From a bacterium (GTDB taxonomy: Bacteria > Planctomycetota > UBA1135 > UBA2386), in NCBI GenBank assembly GCA_011051855.1, contig DRKG01000483.1, positions 1-8,633 of the forward strand: a DNA stretch of 8,633 nt. Direction: 5' to 3'. The notes beneath the pieces were generated by a model, which saw only the letters and a list, made by a program, of their open reading frames with translations, ran no database searches and was not told the DNA's origin. The position numbers were made by a program, and so were the translations under genes. Positions 1 through 6,695 of this stretch are shown here, piece by piece (the stretch's first letter is position 1; each line of letters opens with the position of its first letter).

Positions 1-1221
1 GGTCGGTATCAGGATGGCCAGCTGCGCACCCTGCAGCGCCGGATCAAGCGGTGGCGCGCGGCGGAAGGCCCGGACAAGGAACTCCACCTTCCACAGGAGC
101 ACGTGCCGGGCGAAGTGATGCAGACCGACTTCACGTGGATGAACAAGCTCCGGATCACGATCGTCGGCGTGCCGTACGAGCACATGCTGTGTCACAGCAC
201 GTTGCCGTACTCCAACTGGAGTTGGGCGACGCCGTGCCAATCGGAGTCACTGGCGGCGTTTCGCAAAGGTGTGCCGGCGGCGTTGCGGCGACTCGGCCGT
301 CGACCGAAGTTCCATCAGACCGACAACTCGACGGGAGCCACACACTCGCTGTCCTTGGGCAAGCGCGAGTTCAACGACGACTACGTCGCGCTCATGGGGC
401 AGCTCGGGATGGAGCCCCGCACGATCGCGGTTGGCAAGAAGGAGCAAAACGGCGACATCGAAGCCCAAAACGGCGCTCTCAAGCGCTACATCGATCAGCA
501 GCTCCTGCTGCGGGGCAGCCGTGACTTCGAGAGTCACGACGACTACGTCGCTTGGTTATCGAGGATGCTCGAGCGTCGCAACAAGAGCCGATCGAAGCGG
601 CTGCAGGACGAGCTGGCCGTGATGGCTCCGCTCACGACAGCCGTCGTGCCGGATTACACCGAGGTGACGTTGCGCGTGACCAGTGGCAGCACCGTCCCGA
701 TCAAGAAGTGCTCGTACTCGGTGCCTTCGAGGCTGCGCGGCGAGCGGGTTCGTGTGCGGATCTACGATGAGAAGGTCGAGATCTACTACGCCGGCCAGCT
801 TCAGGTCGCGACCGAACGAATGCGAGGCGAAGGCCGGCACCGGATCGACTACCGGCACATCGTGCATTCACTCCTGCGCAAGCCCGGCGGCTTCCGGCGC
901 TACCGCTACCGGGACGAGTTGTTCCCGACCCAGACGTTTCGCCGGGCATTCGAGGCCCTGGACAGCACGCTCGACCAGCGCCAGGCCGACATCGAGTACC
1001 TGCGCCTGCTCCACCTTGCTGCAACGACAATGGAGAGCGATGTCGAGAGGGAGTTGCAGCGCCAACTCGACGCGAGTGCACTGCCAAACGCCGACGAGGT
1101 CCGCGATCGCGTCGCACCCGTCGAGCCCGAGATCCCGGATGTCTTCGTCCCAGACGCCGAGCTCTCGGCGTACGACGAGTTGCTCACCGAGTCCGTCTTC
1201 TCGGCGGGGGTGCTGTCGTGA
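1..1221 (+). CDS. istA: IS21 transposase IstA (5' partial)
   Basis: IstA is the DDE-type recombinase that cuts and joins the IS21 ends. The frame is open from position 1; 406 residues are visible and roughly the first 100 (the N-terminal helix-turn-helix part in this family) are missing at the window edge. The visible part starts with the IstA-typical segment QLRTLQRRIKRW. It then has the RNase H-fold catalytic core: Asp in MQTDFTWM (codon 127-129), Asp in HQTDNSTG (322-324) and Glu in NGDIEAQNG (460-462). The family motif LLLRGSRDFES follows. The C-terminal barrel region contains YSVPSRLRGERV, IDYRHIVHSLLRKPGGF and YRYRDELFP. The TGA stop overlaps the istB GTG start by 4 nt (GTGA), so the two are probably translationally coupled. 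An internal ATG at 103 only looks like a start because of truncation. No frameshift is seen. Confidence 0.95.
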   Translation, partial: GRYQDGQLRTLQRRIKRWRAAEGPDKELHLPQEHVPGEVMQTDFTWMNKLRITIVGVPYEHMLCHSTLPYSNWSWATPCQSESLAAFRKGVPAALRRLGRRPKFHQTDNSTGATHSLSLGKREFNDDYVALMGQLGMEPRTIAVGKKEQNGDIEAQNGALKRYIDQQLLLRGSRDFESHDDYVAWLSRMLERRNKSRSKRLQDELAVMAPLTTAVVPDYTEVTLRVTSGSTVPIKKCSYSVPSRLRGERVRVRIYDEKVEIYYAGQLQVATERMRGEGRHRIDYRHIVHSLLRKPGGFRRYRYRDELFPTQTFRRAFEALDSTLDQRQADIEYLRLLHLAATTMESDVERELQRQLDASALPNADEVRDRVAPVEPEIPDVFVPDAELSAYDELLTESVFSAGVLS

Positions 1222-2006
1222 CCGACTGCGCCGACAAGCTCGCTGTGCTGCTCAGAACCCTGAAGCTCCCTTCCTTCTCGGCGCAGCACGAAGAGGTCGC
1301 CTGCATGGCCGAGCGTGAGGGGTGGAGCTTCTCTCGCTATCTACTGCAGCTCGCTGAGGTCGAGACGAGTGACCGGAGCGTGCGCCGTATCGAGCGCCTG
1401 CTCAAGCAGTCGGGGCTACCAATGGACAAGACGCTTGCGACCCTCGACCTGAAGCGCTTCCCGGCGAAGGTCCGCCGGGTCCTCCCGACTCTGTGCGAGG
1501 GCGACTTCGTCAGGCGGGCCGAGAACGTTCTGGCGTTCGGACTACCAGGGCGGGGCAAGACGCACTGCGTGTCAGCGATCGGGCACGAGCTCGTGCAGCG
1601 CGGACATCACGTGTTGTTCACCAAGACCTTCGCGATCGTGCAGCTGCTGCTGGCGGCCAAGCGCGAACTGCGGCTCGAGCAGGAGCTGAAGCGGCTCGAT
1701 CGATTCGACGTCGTCATCCTCGACGACATCGGCTACGTGCAGCAGGACCGCGAGGAGATGGAGGTGCTGTTCACCCTGCTCGCCGAGCGCTACGAGCGCC
1801 GCAGCGTCATGATCACGAGCAACCTGGTGTTCTCGCAGTGGGACAGGATCTTCAAGGACGCGATGACGACCGCAGCAGCGATCGATCGGGTCGTGCATCA
1901 CTCGGTGATCCTGGAGATGACCGGCAAGAGCATCCGCGGCGAACAGGCCAAGGCCCGGAACGCCGACGCCAGTGCTGGAGACAGCGACCTCAGCAACGAG
2001 GAATAA
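1218..2006 (+). CDS. istB: IS21 helper ATPase IstB
   Basis: IstB is the AAA+ ATPase, related to DnaC, that assembles on target DNA and stimulates IstA. The 262-residue length is normal for the family. Visible motifs are Walker A GLPGRGKT (residues 108-115), Walker B VVILDDIGY (165-173), the sensor-1 strand MITSN (198-202) and the arginine-bearing segment DRVVHHSVILEMTG (223-236), which ends in the family signature TGKSIRG. The N-terminal part (about 1-100) is the helical IstB region, with segments such as KLPSFSAQHEE. The start is a GTG overlapping the istA stop (GTGA). The Walker A loop has Arg (R112) where Thr or Ser is common, but the Gly-Lys-Thr core is intact. The last 20 residues are an Asp/Ser-rich tail with no known role. 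Confidence 0.95.
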   Translation: MTDCADKLAVLLRTLKLPSFSAQHEEVACMAEREGWSFSRYLLQLAEVETSDRSVRRIERLLKQSGLPMDKTLATLDLKRFPAKVRRVLPTLCEGDFVRRAENVLAFGLPGRGKTHCVSAIGHELVQRGHHVLFTKTFAIVQLLLAAKRELRLEQELKRLDRFDVVILDDIGYVQQDREEMEVLFTLLAERYERRSVMITSNLVFSQWDRIFKDAMTTAAAIDRVVHHSVILEMTGKSIRGEQAKARNADASAGDSDLSNEE

Positions 2007-2017
2007 TTGCCGAGTCG

Positions 2018-2033
2018 CGCCCCCATGGGGGCG
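2018..2033. repeat. 16-bp perfect palindrome after istB
   Basis: CGCCCCCATGGGGGCG is its own reverse complement, centred between 2025 and 2026, 12 nt past the istB stop. As RNA it could fold only with a very tight turn; as DNA it could be a protein-binding site. Further imperfect GGCGGCC repeats follow to about 2050. The function is unknown. It may simply be part of the structured 3' tail of the insertion sequence. Confidence 0.5.
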
Positions 2034-2065
2034 GCCGCCAAGGGCGGCCATCGGCCCGCGCCCTA

Positions 2066-2082
2066 CCCGGGCTTCGCCCGGG
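2066..2082 (+). terminator. GC-rich hairpin, terminator-like
   Basis: A perfect 7-bp stem (CCCGGGC / GCCCGGG) with the loop TTC lies 60 nt after the istB stop. There is no T-run behind it, so it does not meet the classical intrinsic terminator rule. It could still act as a stem that stops transcription or protects the istAB transcript's 3' end. Confidence 0.3.
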
Positions 2083-2106
2083 CAGGGGCCCCGCGGCCCT
2101 CAGATA

Positions 2107-2125
2107 GGGGGGACTCCGTCCCCCC
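2107..2125 (+). terminator. Second GC-rich hairpin, terminator-like
   Basis: A perfect 7-bp stem (GGGGGGA / TCCCCCC) closes the 5-nt loop CTCCG. It is followed by TGAACCCCCC rather than a T-run. Together with the hairpin about 25 nt upstream it makes a tandem of stable stems between istB and the IS right end, a likely place for the IS transcript to end. The role is inferred from structure and position only. Confidence 0.3.
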
Positions 2126-2164
2126 TGAACCCCCCTGGACTACTGCGCTTGGAACCCGCCCCGG

Positions 2165-2203
2165 TGCACAAAAGTAGTTGTCGTCGATGCACAGAAGTAG
2201 TTG
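2165..2203 (+). repeat. Tandem 16-nt repeats, predicted IS21 right-end transposase sites
   Basis: TGCACAAAAGTAGTTG (2165-2180) and TGCACAGAAGTAGTTG (2188-2203) differ at one base and start 23 nt apart, about two helical turns, so both would face the same side of the DNA. IS21-family ends carry such iterated repeats as IstA binding sites. The outer copy is followed by ACGCCA, giving the CA terminus at 2208-2209. The matching inverted copies expected at the left end are outside the window. Confidence 0.7.
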
Positions 2204-2288
2204 ACGCCAGGGAACTCCGTTCCGGCGACTACGCGGTCTTGCCGCCAAACCAGCAACTGCCCCTGACATTGGCGTCGAGGGGATCTCC

Positions 2289-2504
2289 ATGGGAATCCTG
2301 TGCAAGGGGACCCCCGCCAACATCTGGTTCGTCATCGACTCCCCCACCGTTGCCGCGCTGAAGGAATACGTCGACGCAACTCGTGCAATCTGGCTCGACG
2401 AGGTCGCGACAGCGTTCAGCCGTCTTCCACTCGCCGAGCGACAGCGCTTGATCGCGTCGCACGACGAGCGTGCGCGCGACCGTCGTGTTCGGGCGACGAT
2501 CTGA
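2289..2504 (+). CDS. Small hypothetical protein next to the IS end
   Basis: A 71-residue ORF that I do not recognise. The ATG is preceded by GAGGGG (2277-2282) at 6-nt spacing, a good ribosome-binding site, and third codon positions are mostly G or C as in a real gene. The product begins with a hydrophobic segment containing NIWFVIDSP and continues as a probable amphipathic, charged helical region ending in an Arg-rich tail. No signal peptide is evident. It points toward the CgeB-like gene, with 24 nt between the two stops. The frame stays open upstream to 2205, immediately inside the predicted IS end, where a TGA at 2202-2204 closes it. It could therefore be either an autonomous small gene or the 3' remnant of a gene cut by the insertion. 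GC-rich DNA also yields chance ORFs of this size. Confidence 0.45.
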   Translation: MGILCKGTPANIWFVIDSPTVAALKEYVDATRAIWLDEVATAFSRLPLAERQRLIASHDERARDRRVRATI

Positions 2505-2528
2505 CTGCGATGGCCACCAACAACGGCC

Positions 2529-3689
2529 TCAACGGGCCGGACTGCCGGGCACTTTTCCTTGTCGGGTTGTTGTTTGTACCGGGTTCGGTACTGGCTCCTG
2601 GTCCTCGCGCGGCAGGCCGTGCTCGAGCCAATGCAGGATGCGGGCGACCCGGTGGTAGTACTGGTGGTGCTGCATCACCTCGGCGTGGCCCCCGGCGGCG
2701 ACGCGCGCGCGCTCGTCGGCCTTCGGCAGCCACTCTTCGATCTTCGCCAGCGCCTCGTCTTCGTCGCGATACCAGACCAGGTGCTCGCCATCCTGGAACA
2801 CGTTCTCGAGTCCCGGCACGTAGTGCGTCAGGTGGAACGCGCCGCAGGCCAGCGACAGGAAGGTGCGGTTGCTGCAGTAGTAGGACTCGTCGTTGACCTC
2901 GTTGACACCGAGCACGATGCGCGAGGTGGCGCACACCTTGGCATAGGTCCGGTTGTGGATCGGGCCGTGCACGCGCAGGTGCCGGTGCTGCTTGCTCCAC
3001 CGATCCCAGTGGCGACCGTAGACGTCGGTGTCGAAGTGGCGCGCGATCTCGGCCAGGAACGACGCCCGCTGGCCCCGGCGGCCCGGGCCGCCGATGAACG
3101 CCACGTCGCGCACCGGCTCCCGCGTCGGCGCCGGCCGGTGGTAACGTGGCGAGAACCCGCTCATCAGGAACGCCATGTTGTCGAGGCCGTGCTCACGCAA
3201 CCACGGGAAGCGCGCCGGGTTGCTCATGCACACCAGGTCGGCCAGGCGGAAGTAGTCGATCACCGAGGAATCGAGCACCTCGAGCGCTTCCTCACACCAG
3301 ACCACCAGGCGCGCGCGTTGCCGGAACTCGGCCGCGAGCGCCTGCGGCAGATCGCGGAAGAACACGAACACCACGTCGGGGCGGTAGCGCTCGAACTCGG
3401 CGCGGGCGAGCTTGTGCGCGATCTGTGAGCCGAACCAGCGCCGCCAGGTCACCAGGTTGCGCCAGCGCACCTCCACACCGTGGCTGCGCAGCGCATCGAC
3501 CAGCGCCCCGGTGCAGCGCGAGCGCGACATGCTCTTGCCGAGGAACAGGACGCGACGCGCCGGCCCCAGGCGGCCGGGATCGTCGAGGCGCCCGAGGGCC
3601 TCGGGGGCTGCCGGATCCGCAAGACGCACGCACCGCGCACGCACCGTGGGCCGGTCGCTACGGTCCGGTTCGTTCGCTCCCTTCGTCAC
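2529..3689 (-). CDS. CgeB-like glycosyltransferase, last gene of the glycan cassette
   Basis: The 386-residue protein resembles the spore protein YkvP/CgeB glycosyltransferase family (GT-B fold), which transfers a sugar from an activated donor. After about 45 Arg/Pro-rich residues, the N-terminal Rossmann domain starts at RRVLFLGKS (45-52) and includes YRPDVVFVFFRDLP (102-115). The C-terminal domain carries the family pattern: DVAFIGGPGRRGQR (195-208), VYGRHWDRW (223-231), the glycine-rich stretch SLACGAFHLTHYVPGLENVF (279-298), DGEHLVWYRDEDEA (300-313) and a closing helix with HQYYHRVARIL. No signal peptide or membrane span is seen, so it is probably cytoplasmic. The GTG start overlaps the kinase stop (GTGA), with GGAGG at 3694-3698, 4 nt upstream. 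Alternative starts at internal GTG codons (V16, V21) are possible. The acceptor and donor sugars cannot be read from the sequence. Confidence 0.85.
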   Translation of the reverse strand: MTKGANEPDRSDRPTVRARCVRLADPAAPEALGRLDDPGRLGPARRVLFLGKSMSRSRCTGALVDALRSHGVEVRWRNLVTWRRWFGSQIAHKLARAEFERYRPDVVFVFFRDLPQALAAEFRQRARLVVWCEEALEVLDSSVIDYFRLADLVCMSNPARFPWLREHGLDNMAFLMSGFSPRYHRPAPTREPVRDVAFIGGPGRRGQRASFLAEIARHFDTDVYGRHWDRWSKQHRHLRVHGPIHNRTYAKVCATSRIVLGVNEVNDESYYCSNRTFLSLACGAFHLTHYVPGLENVFQDGEHLVWYRDEDEALAKIEEWLPKADERARVAAGGHAEVMQHHQYYHRVARILHWLEHGLPREDQEPVPNPVQTTTRQGKVPGSPAR

Positions 3690-4756
3690 CTCTCCTCCCT
3701 ATCGCCTTCGACATCTCGAACGATTCGCGGTGCCAATCGACGCTCGGGAGAACGACCATTCTCCGCCGCAGATGCAGACCCCATCTCGGCTTCGATCCGT
3801 TCGTCGCTGCACTGGCGGGGAACATACAAGGCCGCACCACCACCGAGCCACCACCACTTTCGGAAGAATGCACCAAAGAACGGCTTCGCTCCCCGCTCGA
3901 GCTGGCGCACGCGCTGGCCGCGCCAGGCGCGCTCGAGCTCCGGGCCGCCGGGCCACCATCGGCCATCGACGATCCGGTCGCGCCGACGATACTCGATGCC
4001 CGTCAACCGCACACACCGTTCGAACTCCGAGCTGGTCGTATAACAGCGGCGCACGCGCGACGCGAAGAAGCGCTGCGCGTCGCGATCACAGCGGGCGAGC
4101 ACCGCGGCGACTTCGCCGGAGCGCAGCAAGGACCTCGCCACCATGTGCGCCAGGGCCCGCTGCCGCAGCTCGCCTTGCCGATCGCGCAGAAGGCGCGCCG
4201 CGACAGCATGCCGCACACCGGCGCGCGCCGCCGCGGCGCGCGACGACCGCGATGCCGACTGCAGGTCGAGCACGGCCAGCCGCCCATCGCGGCAGCGCAC
4301 GAAGTTCTCGCGGTGCAGGTCGCGGTGCAGGATGCCGGCGCGCAACAGCGCAATCGCGACATCGACCTCGTCGCACACCCGCCGCTCGTCGTCGCCGTCG
4401 CCGCCGTCGACCGCCCGCGCGAGCGTGCGCAGCACCAACAACGAGCGGTGCGGCAGCCCGAACCGGCGCGCGCTGTGCACCGCGACCACCTCGGGACAGA
4501 GGATGCCGGCAGCCGCCGCCAGCCGCAGCATGCGCGCCTCGTGTACCGCCGGCAGCGCCCGCAGCGCGTAGCGCAAGCGATCCTTCGGCCGTGGGAAGGT
4601 CATCGACTTGAGGTGCACGTCCCCCGACGGCAACTCGCCGCGGTGCACGGCGCGGATCAGCCGCGTCTGCACCGGCTCGAGTTCTCGCGGCAGCTCGCCG
4701 GTGCCGACGAAGTGCCGCCACCACGAATCGAGCAGGCCCCGGTCGGCTGCGTTCAT
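3686..4756 (-). CDS. WaaP/Kdo-type lipopolysaccharide kinase family protein
   Basis: This 356-residue protein has a small protein-kinase-like fold of the lipopolysaccharide (Kdo/WaaP) kinase family, whose known members phosphorylate heptose or Kdo of the LPS core on the inner side of the membrane. Visible features are the candidate ATP-binding Lys in DVHLKSM (K50), the helix-C Glu in VHEARML (E73), the catalytic loop HRDLHRENF (144-152) with D146 and N151, and the metal-binding Asp in AVLDLQSA (D164). The kinase part ends near residue 225. About 130 more residues follow, rich in Arg and aromatic residues, with FFRKWWWLGGG at 297-307; this tail is longer than in classical WaaP or KdkA. The ATG start overlaps the upstream GT4 stop (ATGA) and has GGAG at 4762-4765, 5 nt upstream. 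The open frame continues far upstream inside the GT4 gene, but that part has no family similarity. The acceptor is uncertain. Confidence 0.88.
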   Translation of the reverse strand: MNAADRGLLDSWWRHFVGTGELPRELEPVQTRLIRAVHRGELPSGDVHLKSMTFPRPKDRLRYALRALPAVHEARMLRLAAAAGILCPEVVAVHSARRFGLPHRSLLVLRTLARAVDGGDGDDERRVCDEVDVAIALLRAGILHRDLHRENFVRCRDGRLAVLDLQSASRSSRAAAARAGVRHAVAARLLRDRQGELRQRALAHMVARSLLRSGEVAAVLARCDRDAQRFFASRVRRCYTTSSEFERCVRLTGIEYRRRDRIVDGRWWPGGPELERAWRGQRVRQLERGAKPFFGAFFRKWWWLGGGAALYVPRQCSDERIEAEMGSASAAENGRSPERRLAPRIVRDVEGDREER

Positions 4757-5907
4757 TGCGACTCCAACAGAACGTGGTAGAGCTCGCGGGTGCGTTCGGC
4801 GGCGCGCGCGGGGTCCATGTCGAGTCGTGCGCGGCGCAACGCCGCCCGCCCGCACTCGGCGCGCAAGCTCGGATCGCGCAGCAGCCGCAGCAGCGCATCG
4901 CCGAGCGCCTGCGGGGTCTCGTCGACGGCGAACCCCGGCACCTCGCCGGGCCGCCGTGCGCGCAGCAGTTCCGGCAGGATGCCGCGCCGCGTCGCCACCA
5001 CCGGCAGCGCGAACGCCATCGCGTCGCTGACCGCGCGGCAGGTGCCGTCGCTGCCCGGCACCAAGAACAGGAACGCATCGAGCGCGCGCAACGCCTCGTG
5101 GTAGGCCTCGCCCTGCTGGTAGCCCGGCAGCACCACGTGCTCGGCGATGCCGAGTTCGTCGATCGGCTGGGTGACCAGCCGCCGCAGGTCGCGCTCGTTG
5201 CCGCGACCGAGCAGCACGAAGCGCACGCGCGGCAGTGCGCGGACGACGTGTCGCACGACCCGCCACAGCAGCTCGAACCGGCGGTGCGGCTGCACCCGCG
5301 CGGTGATGCCGACGAGCAGGTGCTCGTCGCTGCAACCGAAGCGCTGGCGCGCGTCCGGCCCGGTGAGCTCGCGCGGTTCGGTCACCGGTTCCTGCAGCAG
5401 CACGCGCTCGGGCGCGAACCGGAAGCGCCGACACACTCCCTCGCGCGCGGGCTCGGTCGGCGCCAACACCGCCTGCGTGCGGGCGAACGCGTAGCGCTCG
5501 CGCCAGCCACGCCGCGGCGCCTGCGGATCGTAGAGGCTGCGCACGATCACCGGCGGTCGCGACAGCCGTCGACACGCGGTCGCGGCGATCAGGTGATCCT
5601 GCCCCTGGTGGCAGTGCAGCACGTCGTAGCCGTCGCGCGCGATCAGCCGCCGCAACGCGCGGAGATCGCGCAGCAGGGAAGGCGCGTGGAAGTGCTTGCG
5701 CAGTTCGAGCCCGGTCACGACCGGCAACCGCCAACGCCACAGTTCTTCGCTGACCCGGTGTTCTCCACCGGGGTGCACGAACGAGGCCTGGGCGAAGGTC
5801 ACGTCCACGCCGAGCGACCGCAGGCGGGCGGCCGCGCGGATCGCCGGATCGGCGGGGCCCGTCCACTTGTAGTTGGCGAACAGGTGCAGCACGCGCGGCC
5901 GACTCAC
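4753..5907 (-). CDS. Family GT4 glycosyltransferase
   Basis: The 384-residue GT-B glycosyltransferase probably adds a sugar from a nucleotide donor to the growing surface glycan. The N-terminal acceptor domain opens with RVLHLFANYKWTGPADPAIR (5-24) and contains YDVLHCHQGQDHL (94-106). The C-terminal donor domain includes LLVGITARVQPHRRF (197-211), VRFVLLGRGNER (228-239), VVLPGYQ (258-264) and the donor-binding loop PGSDGTCRAVSDAMAFALPV (284-303). In that loop the usual E-x7-E pair reads D-x7-D (D287, D295). The final helices end in ERTRELYHVLLESQ. The GTG start overlaps the GT2 stop (GTGA), and GAGGAGG (5912-5918) ends 4 nt upstream. The frame is open for another 252 codons upstream inside the GT2 gene, but that part is not protein-like. 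No signal peptide or membrane segment is visible; it is likely cytoplasmic or peripheral. Confidence 0.9.
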   Translation of the reverse strand: MSRPRVLHLFANYKWTGPADPAIRAAARLRSLGVDVTFAQASFVHPGGEHRVSEELWRWRLPVVTGLELRKHFHAPSLLRDLRALRRLIARDGYDVLHCHQGQDHLIAATACRRLSRPPVIVRSLYDPQAPRRGWRERYAFARTQAVLAPTEPAREGVCRRFRFAPERVLLQEPVTEPRELTGPDARQRFGCSDEHLLVGITARVQPHRRFELLWRVVRHVVRALPRVRFVLLGRGNERDLRRLVTQPIDELGIAEHVVLPGYQQGEAYHEALRALDAFLFLVPGSDGTCRAVSDAMAFALPVVATRRGILPELLRARRPGEVPGFAVDETPQALGDALLRLLRDPSLRAECGRAALRRARLDMDPARAAERTRELYHVLLESQ

Positions 5908-6695
5908 GCGGCCTCCTCGCCGCGGCGGCCCCGCGTCAGCGCCATCAATCGGCGGTACTTCTTCCAGTCGGTGACCGCCGCCATCCACGCGACGACCAGG
6001 CCGCGCCATCCGTCGAGCAGCCCGTGCTTCAGTAGCAGGCTCTTCACCAACACCGCCGGCGGACGCACCAGGAGGTCGAGCACGGTCGCGCGCCGCCCCT
6101 CGGCCGCCATCGCCTCGGCGGCGATCCGGGAGAACGACTCGATCGTGCGCCGGTGGTGCGCGAAGTCCCGGTAGCTGAGGTGTTCGATGCCCTCGGCCAG
6201 GCGTTCGACGCGGGCGCCCGGCTGCATCTCGACGTGGTCGTGGGGATTGCGGCCGCCCCACCGGCCCTTGCGGCGATCGAACAGGCGCAGCTTGCGGTCG
6301 GGCACGTGCAGCCCGTGGCGCAACACCTTGCCGAGGTAGTGGTTGTGCCGCGGCATCTGGTAACCGTCGGCGCCGAAGCCGCTCGCGCGCAGCGCCGAGA
6401 TGCGCCGCTGCAGCTCCGGCGTGCAACGTTCGTCGGCATCGAGACAGAACACGAGATCGTGCGTCGCCTGCTCGATCGCAAACTGCTTCTGCTGCCGGTG
6501 ACCGGGGAACGGCTCGTTGACGACCACCCGCGCCCCGTGCTCGGCCGCGATGGCGCGCGTATCGTCGGTGCTGCCGCTGTCGACGACGACGACCTCGTCG
6601 CAAAAGCCGAGCGAGTCGACGCAGTCGGCGATGCGGTCGGCCTCCTGGAACGTGATCACGCAACCGCTGATCGGCGCGCGCGCACGCTCAGCCAC
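5904..6695 (-). CDS. Family GT2 glycosyltransferase, WaaE-like
   Basis: This 263-residue GT-A enzyme resembles the WaaE/KdtX group that adds a beta-linked glucose to heptose I of the LPS core. It starts PISGCVITFQEADRI and has the nucleotide-binding VVVVDSGSTDDT (35-46), the metal-binding DAD in CLDADERC (D86, D88), and the downstream WGGRNPHDHVE (146-156) in the position of the family's His-Glu catalytic motif. The C-terminal part (LLVRPPAVLVKSLLLKHGLL, 208-227) is hydrophobic and may contact the membrane. I chose the GTG at 6695 because GGAGG (6702-6706) precedes it at 6-nt spacing and it overlaps the upstream gene's TGA by only 8 nt. An ATG at 6722 would add nine residues but lacks a comparable site. 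The gene opens the coupled four-gene cassette. The exact sugar specificity is not established. Confidence 0.9.
   Translation of the reverse strand: MAERARAPISGCVITFQEADRIADCVDSLGFCDEVVVVDSGSTDDTRAIAAEHGARVVVNEPFPGHRQQKQFAIEQATHDLVFCLDADERCTPELQRRISALRASGFGADGYQMPRHNHYLGKVLRHGLHVPDRKLRLFDRRKGRWGGRNPHDHVEMQPGARVERLAEGIEHLSYRDFAHHRRTIESFSRIAAEAMAAEGRRATVLDLLVRPPAVLVKSLLLKHGLLDGWRGLVVAWMAAVTDWKKYRRLMALTRGRRGEEAA

Larger units (their letters stand above)
1..2209 (+). mobile_element. IS21-family insertion sequence, left end outside window
   Basis: The sequence shows istA and istB in the IS21 order and overlap, followed by about 200 nt of non-coding, hairpin-rich DNA and a pair of 16-nt direct repeats. 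IS21 elements typically carry multiple short repeats at their termini and end in 5'-TG...CA-3'. The last repeat here is followed by TGACGCCA, so I place the right end at the CA at 2208-2209. The left terminus, the left repeats and the first part of istA lie before position 1, so the target duplication cannot be checked. Both genes read intact as far as visible, so the copy may be active. The family assignment is secure; the exact right boundary is inferred. Confidence 0.85.

Noticed and set aside
51..524. 157-codon plus-strand ORF at the left end
   Set aside because: It overlaps istA in another frame; istA has complete catalytic motifs there and this frame has none.
3146..4780. 544-codon plus-strand open frame opposite the kinase and CgeB-like genes
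   Set aside because: It is antisense to two genes with clear family motifs, its translation is low-complexity Arg/Ala/Pro-rich, and long chance frames are expected in GC-rich coding DNA.
4757..5866. 370-codon upstream extension of the kinase frame
   Set aside because: Same reason: it runs out of frame inside GT4, and the ATG at 4756 has GGAG upstream and the ATGA overlap.
4756..6174. 472-codon plus-strand open frame opposite the GT4 and GT2 genes
   Set aside because: Antisense shadow of GT4/GT2: its Arg/Ala/His/Gln-rich translation lacks any domain pattern, while the minus strand shows intact enzymes.
5908..6663. 252-codon upstream extension of the GT4 frame, apparently a 636-residue protein
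   Set aside because: The extension overlaps the GT2 gene in another frame, is Arg-rich without motifs, and the GTG at 5907 has a strong ribosome-binding site and a 4-nt overlap.
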